A stretch of 64,000 bases of DNA from assembly GCF_000313135.1 (NCBI RefSeq), contig NW_004457431.1, forward strand, positions 432,598 through 496,597, read 5' to 3'. The translations under genes and the position numbers were made by a program. This document shows, piece by piece, positions 32,716 through 48,680 of the stretch. Numbering within the stretch: position 1 is the first letter of the stretch; each line of letters opens with the position of its first letter. Source of the DNA: Acanthamoeba castellanii str. Neff. Taxonomy: Eukaryota; Discosea; Longamoebia; Acanthamoebidae. The notes beneath the pieces are model-generated. The model made no database searches, was not told where the DNA came from, and saw only the letters and a program-made list of their open reading frames with translations.

Positions 32716-33033
32716 ATGGGTTGCTGCCCGAGCACCGAAGTGAATGAAGAAACAGAACGGCTCGTGAATCCGCGCGAGTCCGATAATGATGATCCCACCA
32801 TGCCGAAGGAGTGGGTGGACAAGTACAAGACCTACCTCGATGCGAAGGATAGGAACAGCCGACAGTACGACTCTTCATCCTCAACGACATCGGCAGCAGG
32901 CTATCAACCGTCTCGAGCTCCTCATCAGCTCCCCTCGTCCTCCCCCTCCTCCTCCACGGCCAAGTTTGCTCTCGATCCCGACTTCAAAGCCAAATTCCAG
33001 AATTGGCAACCAAAGCCAGGGCATCACTCCTGA
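32716..33033 (+). CDS. Small N-myristoylated/palmitoylated protein, possibly LAMTOR1-like
   Basis: A single exon of 105 codons starting MGCCPSTEVNEETERLVN. Gly2 with Ser6 fits N-myristoylation and Cys3-Cys4 fits palmitoylation. The start plus the following acidic stretch resembles LAMTOR1/p18 (MGCC then an acidic, Leu-containing segment), the lipid-anchored subunit of the lysosomal Ragulator complex. The middle is Ser-rich and the C terminus (KFALDPDFKAKFQNWQPKPG) is not a known LAMTOR1 feature, so the assignment is tentative; any lipid-anchored adaptor would fit. Membrane-associated at the cytosolic face is a safer call. Confidence 0.65.
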   Translation: MGCCPSTEVNEETERLVNPRESDNDDPTMPKEWVDKYKTYLDAKDRNSRQYDSSSSTTSAAGYQPSRAPHQLPSSSPSSSTAKFALDPDFKAKFQNWQPKPGHHS

Positions 33034-33260
33034 TGGGGTGTGTTCCATTCGCCCCTCGTGTAAGGTGTGTAGATATATCATATTTCTTTATCAGATTTTA
33101 AAATATTTAAAACAAATAAATTAATCTTCTCTTGCGAATGGTGTTCTTGGAGGCAGCACATGCTCACGACAGCAACGGCTCTGAAAGATTTACACGTGAT
33201 CTCTTCTTTTGTTTTGGTTCTTCTTCGCGCGCACCACATGGGCGTGGTGCCGCGGCCTTC

Positions 33261-34919
33261 TTACGACCTCGCACGGCCCTGAACTTCGGCAGGCTTGGTG
33301 GCGTGCAAAAGGATGTAGTTCTTGGACGTGGCCGGGTTGTAGTTGTCCGTTCCCTGGACGACCACGAGATAAAAGAGAGGGGGGGAGAGAGAGAGGACCG
33401 AAGAGAAAGAGAAGAACAGGCCATCAGTAGTCGTTACTTCACTCCTTTAAGAAGAAGACGACGACGTACCCTGCTCCAGTCGTAGGAGCACGCGTAGGCG
33501 AAGATGGAGCCATCAAAGTTGAAGCCCGTGCAGGAGATGGGCTGTGGCATCTTCTGGAACCTGTGGAGGCGCTGCTTCGAATCCTTGTCCCAGAAGTGGA
33601 ACGTACCGTCCTGGAGGAGAAACATAAAAGAAGTGTGTCAGTTGTAGATGCCCGTAAGCGCTCTCAGTTCGCTTGAGCGACACGGGAGTACGCACAGAGC
33701 CGGCCGTGGAGAAAGTGCCGTAGCCAGGGTGGAAGGAAATGGCATTCACCGCGTAGATAGCATTGCTGTCACGTGCGGTGTCGCGGTGGCACTTGAAAGC
33801 AAAGTTCTTGCTGTTAAGAGACATATTGGGGGTGGGCCTTAGCTTAGAAGCAAGAGAAACGCGGTGTGTCGTCACACACCACGCACACGCACACACACGC
33901 ACACGTCTCGTCGACGGGCTCATAAGAGAACCACTGCGGAAGCTACGTACCTGCTGTCAGCATCCTCGACGTGGTGGATGGCCACACGACCTTCGATCGA
34001 ACCGAGAGCGAAGCCCTTTTTGTCGGGGAAGCAGGCCAAGCTTCGGCTTTGGTAGCGGAGAGGTGATTGGATTCGCTGCAGCATATGGAAGAAGAGGAGC
34101 CCGAAAAAGCTGTTAGCACTCTCCAAGTGGGTCTTCGAGTAGTAGCAGCAGCAGCAGCGGCTTGGTTTTTTAAAAGAAGGATCGCGCAAAGAGAATCAAG
34201 TAGCGCAAGCACGTACCTTGTACTCGACGGCAGGGTTGCTGAGATTGTAGATGAGCACATGACGCTCGGCAGTGGCAACAACGGCAAGAGGATAGGCCAC
34301 GTCCATGCAATAGGCACGCTCGGGCAGGTTCACAGTGGCCGCGGGCGTGGGTGACCTTCCGTCCCAGTAGCGCAAGGTCTTGTCCCAGCTACCGGTACAG
34401 AGCATTTGGAGCTCGTCTATGTAGTGCGCGGTCTTGATCGGTGCGCCGTGCTGAAGGGTAAAGAAGAAGAAGAAGAAGAAACCGTTAACGCGCACGTGGT
34501 GTGCGCAGTGTGTGCGTGCGCGTGCGTACCTTGCCGATATCCACTGCCTGGCCAGTCTGGAGGGTCCAGCACTTGGCCACTCCGTCGCAGCCTCCTGTGA
34601 ACACTCGCATGCCGTCCTTGCTCCACGTAGAGCACAGAACTGGCTGCTGATGCGACATGGACAACTTGGGCACGGCACCCTGGCCAGTAACCTCCCAGCA
34701 GCGCACCTGCAAGAAAATCGCATGTCAATACAAATTCAATCATTTACTGCCCTCCCTCCACACATTAGAAAGCGAATGAGAGAGATAAATGGATACCTGA
34801 TTGTCCCACGAGGTGGCAACAAAGATGTTGGACTTGGGGCTCCAGCTGATGCTGGAAATCCCATCGGGGACAGTCCCAACGACGCTATCATTGTTTGGGT
34901 TTTCACCTCCACTCATCAT
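33261..34919 (-). CDS. RAE1: RAE1/GLE2 mRNA-export WD40 protein
   Basis: Starts MMSGGENPNNDSVVGTVPDG. Repeats: ISSISWSPKSNIFVATSWDN joined to QVRCWEV, QPVLCSTWSKDGMRVFTGGC, VAKCWTLQTGQAVDIGK, MLCTGSWDKTLRYWD, RAYCMDVAYPLAVVATAERH, SLACFPDKKGFALGSIEGRV, KCHRD, VNAISFHPGYGTFSTAGS joined to DGTFHFWDKDSKQRL, CTGFNFDGSIFAYACSYDWS, and the end DNYNPATSKNYILLHATKPA. GSIEGRV, the FHPGYGTFSTAGSDG block and the YDWSxG...NYI tail are RAE1-specific. It is a seven-bladed propeller at the nuclear pore that binds NUP98 and helps mRNA export. Stop at 33261. Confidence 0.9.
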
Positions 34920-35352
34920 TCTGGTTATTCGAAGTCGGGGACGACTCTTGACACGGCGTAGCAATACGATAATTGTTGTGTTGGCAGGGCCAAGGGAAGA
35001 TCTGCCGCTACTCGCGCGCAATCCAATCTTTCACGAATGTTCTGGAAGCTCGTGCTTCAGGAAAAGGCTGGCATTAATATTCATTTTTCTTTTCCTTTTG
35101 TCCCTGCCGGTTGTTCCCGCCAAAATGGCGTTGTGTTCCGTTGGGGAGCGCAAGAAGAGGAAAGGGGGCCAAGAGGTGTTGAGGCTGGAGTAAGTGTGTT
35201 GAGTGAGCCAAGGTTATTTGTGTCCTGTGTGGCTATCATATAACGACAGAGGTACGGTTACGAGTTTCTCTCTCTTAAGTGTGCGGTGCACCTACCTGTT
35301 TGGCTGTAGGGATTGGAATTCGAATTTAATTTGACTTATCATATCTCAGATA
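34920..35352. promoter_or_regulatory. Divergent intergenic region between RAE1 and the Ste20 kinase
   Basis: 433 bp. AT-richer, with TTAATATTCATTTTTCTTTTCC at about 35075-35097 and TTCGAATTTAATTTGA at about 35320-35335. No gene and no clear TATA box. Confidence 0.35.
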
Positions 35353-39667
<4,315 letters not shown>

Positions 39668-39851
39668 CGCACCCTGCTGACGTTGTCTTATGTAACTCAA
39701 GTGCTGCATATAGAACAAACAATATCATTTTGCATCATACAGAGTAGCCATTTTTGTTGGAACATGTGTCACAAACTCTCTGAGGACAAAAAGAATGCCC
39801 AGGTGTGCATCTTCACGCAGTAACGCTAGCAACGTTGTGTGTGTTGTTGAA

Positions 39852-41672
39852 TTACAGGGCTGTGCAGTTGTAGACGGCCGGAGCAGCGAGGGGGAAAAGG
39901 TCTCCACTAAGGTAGGCGGCGAAGTTGGCCTGGAAATACGACCAGCTGGTGACTTGACGAACGGCGGGAACGCAATCGGGGGCTGACTTGTAGTGAGGAA
40001 TGCGAGCGAGATCTGCGTGGATGAACGAAGACAGGGCCGTATCAGTAATGGCTCATGATTTACGACAAGGCAAGTCAGGAAGAGATCCGACGTAGGAGGT
40101 AAGCAAGAAAACGAAAGAGGCGGGAGTTACTGACCAGCACGAACGGACGCGGGGAAGTCCCTCCAGCTGTCGACCTTGTTTCCGTGGGATGAGTAGATGA
40201 GGTATCCAGGAGCATTTCCCTATTTAGATATAAGGAAGGTGAGAATCGGAATTTATGGCGTGAATGTCCCACAGGGTGGGAGACGATCGACCGAAAGGAA
40301 GGAACATAGGACATCCTCCCATAGGATGGGAGGACGATCGATCGAAAGGAAGGAACGAAATAAACAGCGAGGAGCGGAGGAAAGCAACCAGAGGAAGAGC
40401 GGACGACAGGAATGGAGTATTGGAAAGGAAGACGAGCGACGAGATGAGGAAGCGAAAGGAGGAGGGAGGTAAGGCGTACCTGCTTCATCCAAGGCAACCA
40501 AGGGCCGTTACGAGTCCAGGAGACGAGGGTGGAGGTGACAGTCTTGGTGAGCGGGAAACGGACCTCGCCAGTGCGGGAGATGAACTTGAACCACTCGCCG
40601 GCCTGATAGAAGGGCTGAGGAGAGTAGGGAGCCATTCTGGGGTCGAAAGAGAGCGCGTTCGGGTAGTAGAGAGGGACGTCAAGAGGCAACAACGTGTTGG
40701 TGTCGAGTTTCTGCACGATGGATGGATAATCAGCGTGATGAGCGTCGATGAAATGAAAGCAGCGATCGCACAAAGCAAAACAGAAACATAAACGCACAGA
40801 TGGAGATGAGAAAGAAGGGACACCAATGAGGGAACTGAGGGAAGAAGGAGAGGCGCAAACAGGAGAAAGACGTACCAAAGCGGGATAGGTTGATCCGAGA
40901 GCAAAATTCTGGATGACAGGGTCGTTGGCGACGTGAACGACGGGCACAGTCTCGTTGGTCCACGGGTTGGTCCACCTGTGCGATGCGTGAATGATAAAAT
41001 CAGCGACCAAAGAGGGCAAAGCTGCGGAAGTTGCATTCTAAAGGAGAAGCGAAAGGAGGCAGGCGCCAACGGAGGAAGATGGACGGAAGCGGAGAACGGC
41101 AGGGGAAAGAGGAAAGGCGGAGGAAATTTGGCCACGGTACCTGTTGACGATCTGATCAGTAACAGGGTCGACATAGTAGAGAAGCTCTCGGCCGGCGAGG
41201 GTGTAGGAGCCATCGGAGCGCTTGAAGCATCGGGCGATGTTGAGTCCGATCGTCTTGAAGAGTACGACCTGAAGTGATGGAAAAGGAAAAGAAGTCAGAT
41301 GCCAATGAAAATCAAATAAGTTAACATGACTAACTGACGTACGTTCGGCTGTTGGGTCGGGAAGGCGGTCACGGTACCATTGAAGAAGAACACGGTCTCA
41401 TCAGCTGAGGGTTAATTTTCAGTAAAGTCAGTGAACGTTTCAAATAAACGAACGGAATAATTATTTACTTTAATTAATCATGAACCACGCTGAGGGCAAG
41501 TAAGAGTTATGGAAGTAAACGCAGAGTACTTACATTGGTGGAGGGAGCATCGAATCTTGACCAGTTCCTGAAGGTTGATGGTGGTGTCCTCAGCTCCATA
41601 ATCCACTCCGCTCACGCAAGCAAAGAAGAAGACAGAAAGGAGAACAAAGAGAAGGGCTCGTGCGCTGTTCAT
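39852..41672 (-). CDS. Secreted DUF1838-family protein
   Basis: Signal peptide (NSARALLFVLLSVFFFACVS), mature start VDYGAEDTTINLQELVKIRC. Exons: ADETVFFFNGTVTAFP, VVLFKTIGLNIARCFKRSDG, GRELLYYVDPVTDQIVN, RWTNPWTNETVPVVHVANDP, KLDTNTLLPLDVPLYYPNAL, GEWFKFISRTGEVRFP, GNAPGYLIYSSHGNKVDSWR, DLARIPHYKSAPDCVPAVRQ, ending APAVYNCTAL. The ELLYYVDPxT, NPWTxExVxVVHVxNDPV and late GxxPxWL-like blocks match DUF1838 proteins, whose biochemical role is not established. Introns are short and AG/AT-rich, unlike the GC-rich introns to the left. Expected in the secretory pathway or outside the cell. A TATTAAAAAG box lies 49 bp before the ATG. Confidence 0.75.
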
Positions 41673-41720
41673 GCCGGGCTTGGTGTACAAAAAGTTAAGG
41701 CGATCAACGAGAGGACCGCC

Positions 41721-41730
41721 TTTTTAATAG
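41721..41730 (-). promoter_or_regulatory. TATA-like box of the DUF1838 gene
   Basis: Minus strand CTATTAAAAA followed by GGCGG, about 50 bp upstream of the ATG at 41672. The rest of 41731-42157 shows no gene. Confidence 0.5.
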
Positions 41731-42157
41731 GTGAGTTCCTCTTGTTGGCGTGTGGCATGAGGATACAGGGTGAGGATTGGCATTGGTGGGACATCCCCAA
41801 CCAATAAGATCCAGAGGCAACCGAAACGCCCATTGGCTCTCACAAATGGCGCAGTGCCACCATTGGTCGCTGGTTGCCCTGCATCCAGATCAGCGTAACA
41901 GGATCAGCGTAACGCGGCAAGCCTTAAATAAAGAAGAACTAGTTCTGTGGCAGACTTCGCTGAGACTCCTCATTTTTTCTTTACTCACAGCACAACCTCA
42001 GCAAACCTCGGCTGGATGCTGGGTACCGCCAAAGCCCAGGAGAGCGACGCACCTCTCCTCTCCTCTCCACCCACCACCAGTGGCGCAGACTGCACTATTC
42101 CGACACCTATTGGAGGCATGCTCTACCGACCTCTACCCGCTCTTCTGTTCTTTAGGG

Positions 42158-43449
42158 TCAGAGCTTCTTCCTCAGCAGCGCGAGTACATCTCGCTGCTCA
42201 TAGTAGGGCTTGTTGACGACGTCATACCACTCTGTAATCGCCGAGTAGTGAGCCCTGCGTTTGGTACGCAAGACAGCGTGAGCAGGGTGACCTCAGAGCA
42301 GCCCAGGAGGCAGGGGGGAAGGGGTGGATACACACCGCTGCCAGTCATGGACCATCACCAGAGAGTCGCTGGAGATGTAGCCAAGGGCCTTCCTTGCACA
42401 CGCAACACGCGCCCTGGCAGGTTGCGTGCCGCAGTGTCGGAGTTAAAAAAACATGGTTCAACGAGGAAAAGGAGTTGAGCGCGAACCTGCCGTCGATGAA
42501 CACCGCGTCGAAGTGAGAAATGCCGAGTGTGTCGATTGTGTCCACATAGTCTCTGAACTGCTCGTAGGTGCCATCACCCTCGGGCGTGCTGCCTGAAGTG
42601 ACACAGACGTCACACGTCAGGTTTAGGCCTTGGAATTCGGGGGGGGGTGCACACACGGCGTACCAAAGCTTTGCCAGGCAACAGGAGAGCAAATGAGGTT
42701 GACGTTGGTGACATTCTTGGCTTGGAGCTGCTCGCGCAGGCTCTTGCACCACGCCTCGTTGTGCTCGATCGTAGTTACTATAACCGGAGAGAATCAAGAA
42801 GAAGCCTTGTAACGCACGTGCAAGCGGTTGGCCATGCGGTTGTGTGCGGTGTGGCGTGTGCGGTGAGCGCGGTGGTGCGTGTACGCGTACCATTGGGCAC
42901 AAGGCGGGAGGAGCACAGGGTGGAGCCACCGCCGCCCCACTCGATGTACTGCTGGACCTTCCGGCTGGTGAGGCCGCGCACGAACGTCTTCTTGTCGACG
43001 TCCGACAGCCACATGGCCTCGCATTCTGGCGGCATCGCCACGTCGTCATCGCCCTCCGCGTTTTTACCGCCCACCTTCTCGCCCTTGAAGGCTACCACCG
43101 TCGTGGGCAAAGGTTTCTTTTCCTTTTCCTTCTTCTCTTCTTGATCGTTGGCCTTCTGCACCAGCTGGGCCACGGCTTCGCGCAGACGCTGGTCGGCATT
43201 GCTCTTGTCATGGATGTCCTTCTCGAGGGCGGCCACGCTATCAGCCAGGTCGGCCAATTTCTGTAGCAAATGCTCCGTCGCAGGTCCACACGGCGCGGCG
43301 GAGGCCAAGGCGTGGGAGAGCGAAGATGAGGGGTTTGTTGAAGAGGAGGAAGAAAAGGAGCTGGCCAGCATGAGGTAGAGGACCAGGGCCAGGGTCGCCA
43401 GTCCGAACACCACGACTCGCCCGCGAACGAGCCCGGCCGACGCCAGCAT
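42158..43449 (-). CDS. Membrane-anchored class I methyltransferase-like protein
   Basis: Starts MLASAGLVRGRVVVFGLATL with one N-terminal membrane segment, then a Ser-rich stalk and a coiled coil (HLLQKLADLADSVAALEKDI). The catalytic-looking domain begins VQQYIEWGGGGSTLCSSRLV, followed by an intron, then VTTIEHNEAWCKSLREQLQA, VNLICSPVAW, an intron, DTIDTLGISHFDAVFIDGRF, RVACARKALGYISSDSLVMV, and the final exon AITEWYDVVNKPYYEQRDVL ending LLRKKL. EWGGGGST as glycine-rich SAM loop, the IEHN acidic strand and the FDAVFIDGR strand fit a Rossmann methyltransferase of the FkbM-like or plant cell-wall type. Topology predicts a lumenal (Golgi/ER) enzyme. Substrate not predictable. Confidence 0.65.
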
Positions 43450-44499
43450 GTTGTTGTTGATTTGGTGTCGCAAGAGAAAAAAGTTGTGGACGAGTGTTGA
43501 GGCAAGCTATGGTAGGAGGACGCCGGAGGCTGGAGCAACATCGAGGAAAAGAAGCAAAGGTCGACCAATCACAACATGATCATATCTTGAACCAACTCCG
43601 ACCATTAACGGAGTTCGTTGTTATTTCTTTTCGTTTTCATTTCATTTTTTTTTCTGCACTCGCCACAGCAGCTCTTTTCCGGCAAGCGAGTTGTTTACTG
43701 AGATGGCGCGGGGCCTGCCTGGTGGACAGCTGGCCACCAGTACCTACATGCCTACGCCTTAGCATGGCCACAAGCACTTGTGTGTCCACAACTCTTGACG
43801 CTGGCTGGTGTTTGGCTTGGCAGGAGCCAAGGTCATGCTGCTGGACCATGGGGCTGCCCACCTGGAGTGTAACACAAGCCTCAACACAGTCACCCTTCAC
43901 ACCACATCATGCCAGGCTTGGAGTTCCCAACCAGCAGCACCATGATCTCCAGACTCATAGAAATGTTTGTGGTGGTTGAGATACCACTCTATGCTGTTGT
44001 TATACACAATTCAACACACTTTCTACTGTCAGTGATGCCTGACTTATTCTGAACTGTTACAGGGTCCTGTAATTTGCTCAAAGTGGTGGGAAAAAAATGA
44101 TGCAAAAAGTGTTGCCACAAAGGCAGAAAAATGCATTTATGTGCATGGTGAAAAAGTCAGCTGTGTGCTGTGTCAGGTCAACGCACCATCAGGTCAACTC
44201 AGCACCTGATGGTGGCCAGGGGTGGGGGACTCTCTGCTGTGGAGAGTGGTGCAGAGCAAGGTTGCCAGCCACCCAAACTGGTTAGCTCAGGCTGTGGCAG
44301 AAAGCCTGAACTGCTTGAAGAGCTTGGTATGAGAGGTGAAATGGCAACAAAATAAGGATGAACCACACAGGCATAGGAGAATGATGGTCAAGCTGCTGTC
44401 AAGGATGAAAAAAGGATGCTAGCAGAGGAAATGGGTGAGACATGGGGTGGTAGCACCCTGAATTGAAATCTAAATCAACAGTATTCATGCCAGAAGGCA
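43450..44499. other. Gene-poor, lower-GC region with degenerate coding traces
   Basis: No intact gene. The plus-strand piece 43820-43910 reads AKVMLLDHGAAHLECNTSLN followed by VTLHTT, which resembles a decayed ankyrin repeat (LLLDHGA..TPLH). GC falls and CA/TG-rich, CAG/CTG-biased sequence begins here, marking a change in composition. Confidence 0.4.
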
Positions 44500-44871
44500 A
44501 TGTTTGAGGACCCCAGGGAACAGAGACTGGCCAACTGCTTACTCTGTGACAACAGTGATAAATTTCAGACATTTATTTGTTATTGTTTGGAATTTATTTA
44601 TCCTGGAGATGTGGTGATCAGGGACAACTGTTCCTTTCATCAGCAGGGTGAAAGCAGTGGGATGGCCCAATGGCTTATCACAGCTAAGCCTGCTCCACAG
44701 TACAAACTTTTACCCAAGTACTCCCCTGAATTGAGCCCTGCAGAGAAGGTGTTCAGTTTTCTGAAATCACATCTCTGCCCATCTTTCAATGTATGTGATG
44801 ATTTATTAGCTTCCATCATCACCATTCTTCTTCCATTATCACCATTTTTGAAAAGATCACCCTACCCATGA
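44500..44871 (+). mobile_element. DDE transposase fragment (IS630/Tc1-mariner-like)
   Basis: An ORF with GDVVIRDNCSFHQQGES, YKLLPKYSPELSPAEKVFSF and LKSHLCPSF. The DN.SxH block and the LPxYSPxLxPxEKVxxxLK block are the second and third catalytic regions of IS630/Tc1-mariner DDE transposases. The first catalytic Asp region and the DNA-binding N terminus were not found upstream, and no terminal inverted repeats or TA duplications were recognised. It is therefore probably a 3' remnant of a dead element. It explains part of the altered composition of 43.5-48.6 kb. Confidence 0.7.
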
Positions 44872-46160
44872 TGATTGGTTGGTATGAATCATGTGGATGG
44901 TTGCAATAAAACAATTTATTACATCTCAATCTTCCTCTTCCTCTTCACCATCACTCCCATTACATTCACCTCTTCTTTTGCTGCAATACTTGCTTCTGCT
45001 TCACATCTTTCCAGTTCTTTCCAGTTAGACAAAGGAGGTGCATTTGTCAGCTGGAGTGCAGCAGTGCTTTGCAGAGAAGAGGAGTTGGTGGCAGTGCTTG
45101 TGACACTGTTTCTATGCTGTTGTATACAATAGGCACCCACAGGGTGTCACAGCTCTGAAAGAACAGGAATATCACAAGACAAGAATGCTAACCTGCACTG
45201 TTGTCTACTACCAAGTGTTCACAAAAAAGGGTCAGTGACTCTTTTTCACTAACTATCTGGCAGCATGTACAGATTGTCAGGGCTGTAACACCAGTATCTG
45301 CTGGTATCCACTTGCACACAGCATCTTTCAGAGCACACATATGGGGTGCAATGGCCACCACCTTTGGTTGGTGCTATCATAAAGTTGAAGACCTAAGTTC
45401 AGCAGTGGCTTGGGCCATTGCTGGCTTCAGGACACTAGCCAACAACACTGCACCAGGCAAGCCAGGCGTCCCTTGGCGGCGGCCATTGACACCCAGTGCA
45501 GACACCTGCTGCCAGATCCACAGTGGCTCAACCACTGTTGTCACACTCTGGCAGCCTGTCTGACATGCGCCAGGGTTAGTGCTGGTCACCATTGGGCAAT
45601 GGTGGTATCTGAACCATCCAACCTGCCAGGTTGCAGGAGATGGGGCCAGCAAAGAGCAATCAACCAGCCCATGGTGAGAAGAGGACACCATGCATGTAAT
45701 GGCATAACATACAAGGACACCATAAAGTGCGCATGGACTGGTGTCACAGTTGTGGTGAGGCAATATCCCTGCACAGCATGGATGTGTGGGTAGAGGCACC
45801 ACCCATCAGTTGTTGGGGTACGACGCCGCATACACTTTCGTCCCCATCATAGATCTACTTGATTGCTATCTCCTCCTTATGTTGGTATTCCTTCAGCAAT
45901 GAAGGTGCCATCCATCTGCCATGATCCAACAACACTACTACCTGGGACCGTCCTGGATATGGATTGAACTGGCTGAGTTTTCAGGTCTTCGCCCTCTTCA
46001 GTAGGTCACACCTCAAGATTGCCCATTTGTCTCAAATCCAGTATGCATACTTGTCCTTTATGTCATTTCTGCCTTGTTATGCCTGGTAGACCACCTGATA
46101 TGCCAGACCACTCACCCACCACCTTAGTGGTGTAGCAAGGCCCACACCACGCCCAACAGC
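44872..46160. other. Non-genic, CA/TG-rich stretch
   Basis: Several open frames exist on both strands but none shows motif content or splice partners. A run of CCTCTTCCTCTTCACC lies near 44935. Probably relic transposon-related or unconstrained sequence. Confidence 0.35.
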
Positions 46161-47300
46161 CTATATCGTTGGTAGTGGTGGTCGCCTCTCACACCTCTGC
46201 AGGCCCCTCCAATGATGGCATCTGCATACATCCTCTTTTCTGCGGTTCTGGGCAATGCTGCCACATGGCGGTTGCCTCTGCTCCCTCCACATGGGCGCGC
46301 ACAGGGGCTCTTCGTCAAGCGCCGTACACACGCGGATTGTCTGGCCGCCTGGGAGCAGCAACGTCTTATTCCACTTGTCGTTGGGGCAGTATACCCCAGG
46401 AGGTCTTTTTTTCAAGGACCGGGGACCGGCGGCACCCCATTGGCGCTCAACGAATGCAGTCCTGTCATTCATGCACACAAAAACTTGAAGACTATATTCT
46501 GCTGACATGGTGCCACATCACATGTCACTTGACGACGCGTGCATTACTTCCAGCAGACCGGCCCTCCTGGCCCTTCATGCACCAAGTACCTGTTCATAAA
46601 TAAATGGGTTGGATTATCCCTACAACACGACCACATGCACACACACCACCACACACACCGCACACCAGGTACACTCACCTCATCCACTGCACGCATATCA
46701 CTGCGCATGCTCACGCACATGCACTGGCACACACATTGCCACATTTCTGGGTGTGGACTTGTACTGCAACTAAGGCATGTAGTGTTTGGTGGTTACAGTC
46801 GATGGCCATTGCTTCCTCAGATTCCGCATGTGCCAGTGCCTCTACGTCCTGGATTGTGGGCAGTGACTTGACAGGAATGGCAAGGTTGTTCTTTCCCCTT
46901 GCTCTTCCCCCATATTTGAGCACCTGTACAACAAGCCAAGAGAAAGAAAATGGCACAAGCTTGATCGCTCCAAAGGGCCATGGAATTCAGGTTGTGCACA
47001 GTTTAGTGTCCAAATCCAGCTCAAATCCTTGTCCCATATAAAGCCTGGTTTTGTGCCTTCCTGGTTCAGGCGCAAGAGGCACTGTAGCTTTGAGTGCAAT
47101 GTTCTTCCCCTGATGCCCTCTTGAAGGTTGGGGCCGTGGCGGAAGTGCGGGCTGGCTGAGCAGAAAGTGTCTCTCCTGAGTGCCTCCCCCAAGTTGGGAG
47201 TGGTATGGGTGGTGTGGAGCCATTCAAAGAGACACCAGCCATGTGATCGTGGGTGGTCAGGCCCACAGTTCATAGACACCACTATGTCAATGGGTGGGAG
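46161..47300 (-). other. Exon-like minus-strand ORFs, possible unrecognised gene
   Basis: Three minus-strand open blocks look coding. 47080-46987: GKNIALKATVPLAPEPGRHK then TRLYMGQGFELDLDTKLCT. About 46930-46745: VLKYGGRARGKNNLAIPVKS and EALAHAESEEAMAIDCNHQT. 46508-46161: SLQVFVCMNDRTAFVERQWG and GGQTIRVCTALDEEPLCAPM. The first two can be joined by a GTTGTGC...ACAG intron. No start codon or family could be assigned, so this is a weak gene candidate. Confidence 0.25.
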
Positions 47301-47402
47301 CGCTCGGAGTGTTTGCTTGTGGAGGAGAAGCGGCCCAGATCCAATAGCAAGTGCAGCAAAGTGTGCAGGGTTGAACCGCCGCTACCCAGAAGCGCACGCG
47401 CG

Positions 47403-47429
47403 ATCTCTCTCTCTCTCTCTCTCTCTCTC
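47403..47429. repeat. (TC)n microsatellite
   Basis: A pure TC dinucleotide run between unassigned sequence. Confidence 0.85.
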
Positions 47430-48099
47430 GCTGCAAGCCCAGTGGCCAGCAGAAAGTCTGCCAAGTCCACCACAAGCTGCACCCAACTGGCGGCAGGTCC
47501 ATCCCGGAGGCACGTCTGTGGTGTCTCCTGGACGCTGGTCACCGCAGAGAGTCAACATTGGCTGTGGTGACGTGCACCCATGTACTCAAAGGAAAGGTGG
47601 GGCATTGGACCCCGCTGGCGAGCGGCTGCCCAGCATTAGCTTGAACAGGACGGGATCAAGATATCGCAGGACTTCTTGTCGTCCGTATTGCCAACAGTGT
47701 TCCTTTTTCTCTCTTTTCCTTTCAGCCCAAGCAGTTGTTCGACCTCTCTCACCCCCCCCCTCTGGTGGCAGTCCCTTTTAGGTGGCTGGATGACTTGTCA
47801 ACACCGGCGACCCAAGGGTGTACCCCTCGGGCATGACTGGCGCCAGTTATGAGCCTGGTTGTAAAGAGCAAGCACAGTCCTCAGCAGGTGAGGCTCGCGG
47901 GCTTGGATGGTGTCCCTGGCAATACGGCGATAGGGGAGCTGGCCTAGCATTAGAGTACACGGAGAAGGACAGTGCGTCGGTGTGGTGGCCTGGCGATCTC
48001 CTTCGAGATTGATAGGCGGACGACACCTCCAGTTGGCGAAAAACCGTTCAGCATGTAGAGAACGCTTTGCACGGCCTGCAAGTCGCAAAGTCTTGCGAG

Positions 48100-48470
48100 G
48101 AGTCCAGACATCGTTGTCGCCCCGCGATCTGTGGGCGTACATACGACGAGGGGCCGTAGGGTGTTTATTGGGGGAAAAGCTGGGCCAAGACCTTGTTGTT
48201 GCCCGTCTGTGGATGATGACATGGTGCCAGGGCTTCTTCTCCCTGTGGATGACCACCACAAGCGTTCCCTAATCTTTTCCGTATTATACACGTTGTCCCG
48301 CTTGCACATCTTCCACCAGGCCACGGCCAGGATGATCTGGCTGATGACCCTGCCGACGTAATCGCCATCGCCACCTGCCTTCAGTGCTTCATAGAGACGG
48401 CCATTGTGTCTGGCTCCAAGGTCTAGCCTGTGGCGCCCGCAGCTTCCGCCTGCTGGAGCAGGCAGTCGGG
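48100..48470 (-). pseudogene. Inverted, decayed paralogue of the gene at 48754
   Basis: The minus strand reads RLYEALKAGGDGDYVGRVIS then QIILAVAWWKMCKRDNVYNT and EKIRERL, then, one frame over, VVVIHREKKPWHHVIIHRRA. The intact plus-strand gene has IHEALKNDGNLIGRVINQTL, IKLCKKDEMYKEAFVEKI and LLVTIHNEKPWVNVNQTGNK in the same order. About 30 residues between the second and third blocks are missing and the frame shifts, so this copy is probably dead. The two copies are in opposite orientation, roughly 300 bp apart, tail away from tail. Confidence 0.55.
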
Positions 48471-48680
48471 AGGTCATTGTTGAAGTGGATGAGAGGATAT
48501 CGGCGGCATGGTGGGCTGGTCAGACTTAAGTTAAAGGAGGTACCGGAGAAATGTGGGGTGGTTTCAGGGGATAAAGTAGCCAACAAGAAAAATTGCCTGT
48601 CAGGAATAGGATTCTATTCTCCCAGCAGTGTTGGTGGTTCAGGGTTCAGTGAAGTCCACCCCCCCCCAGCCCGCCACACA

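Noticed and set aside
41777..42478. Plus-strand ORF between and over the DUF1838 and methyltransferase-like genes
   Set aside because: No motifs; overlaps the 3' exon of the minus-strand gene, which has clear coding content.
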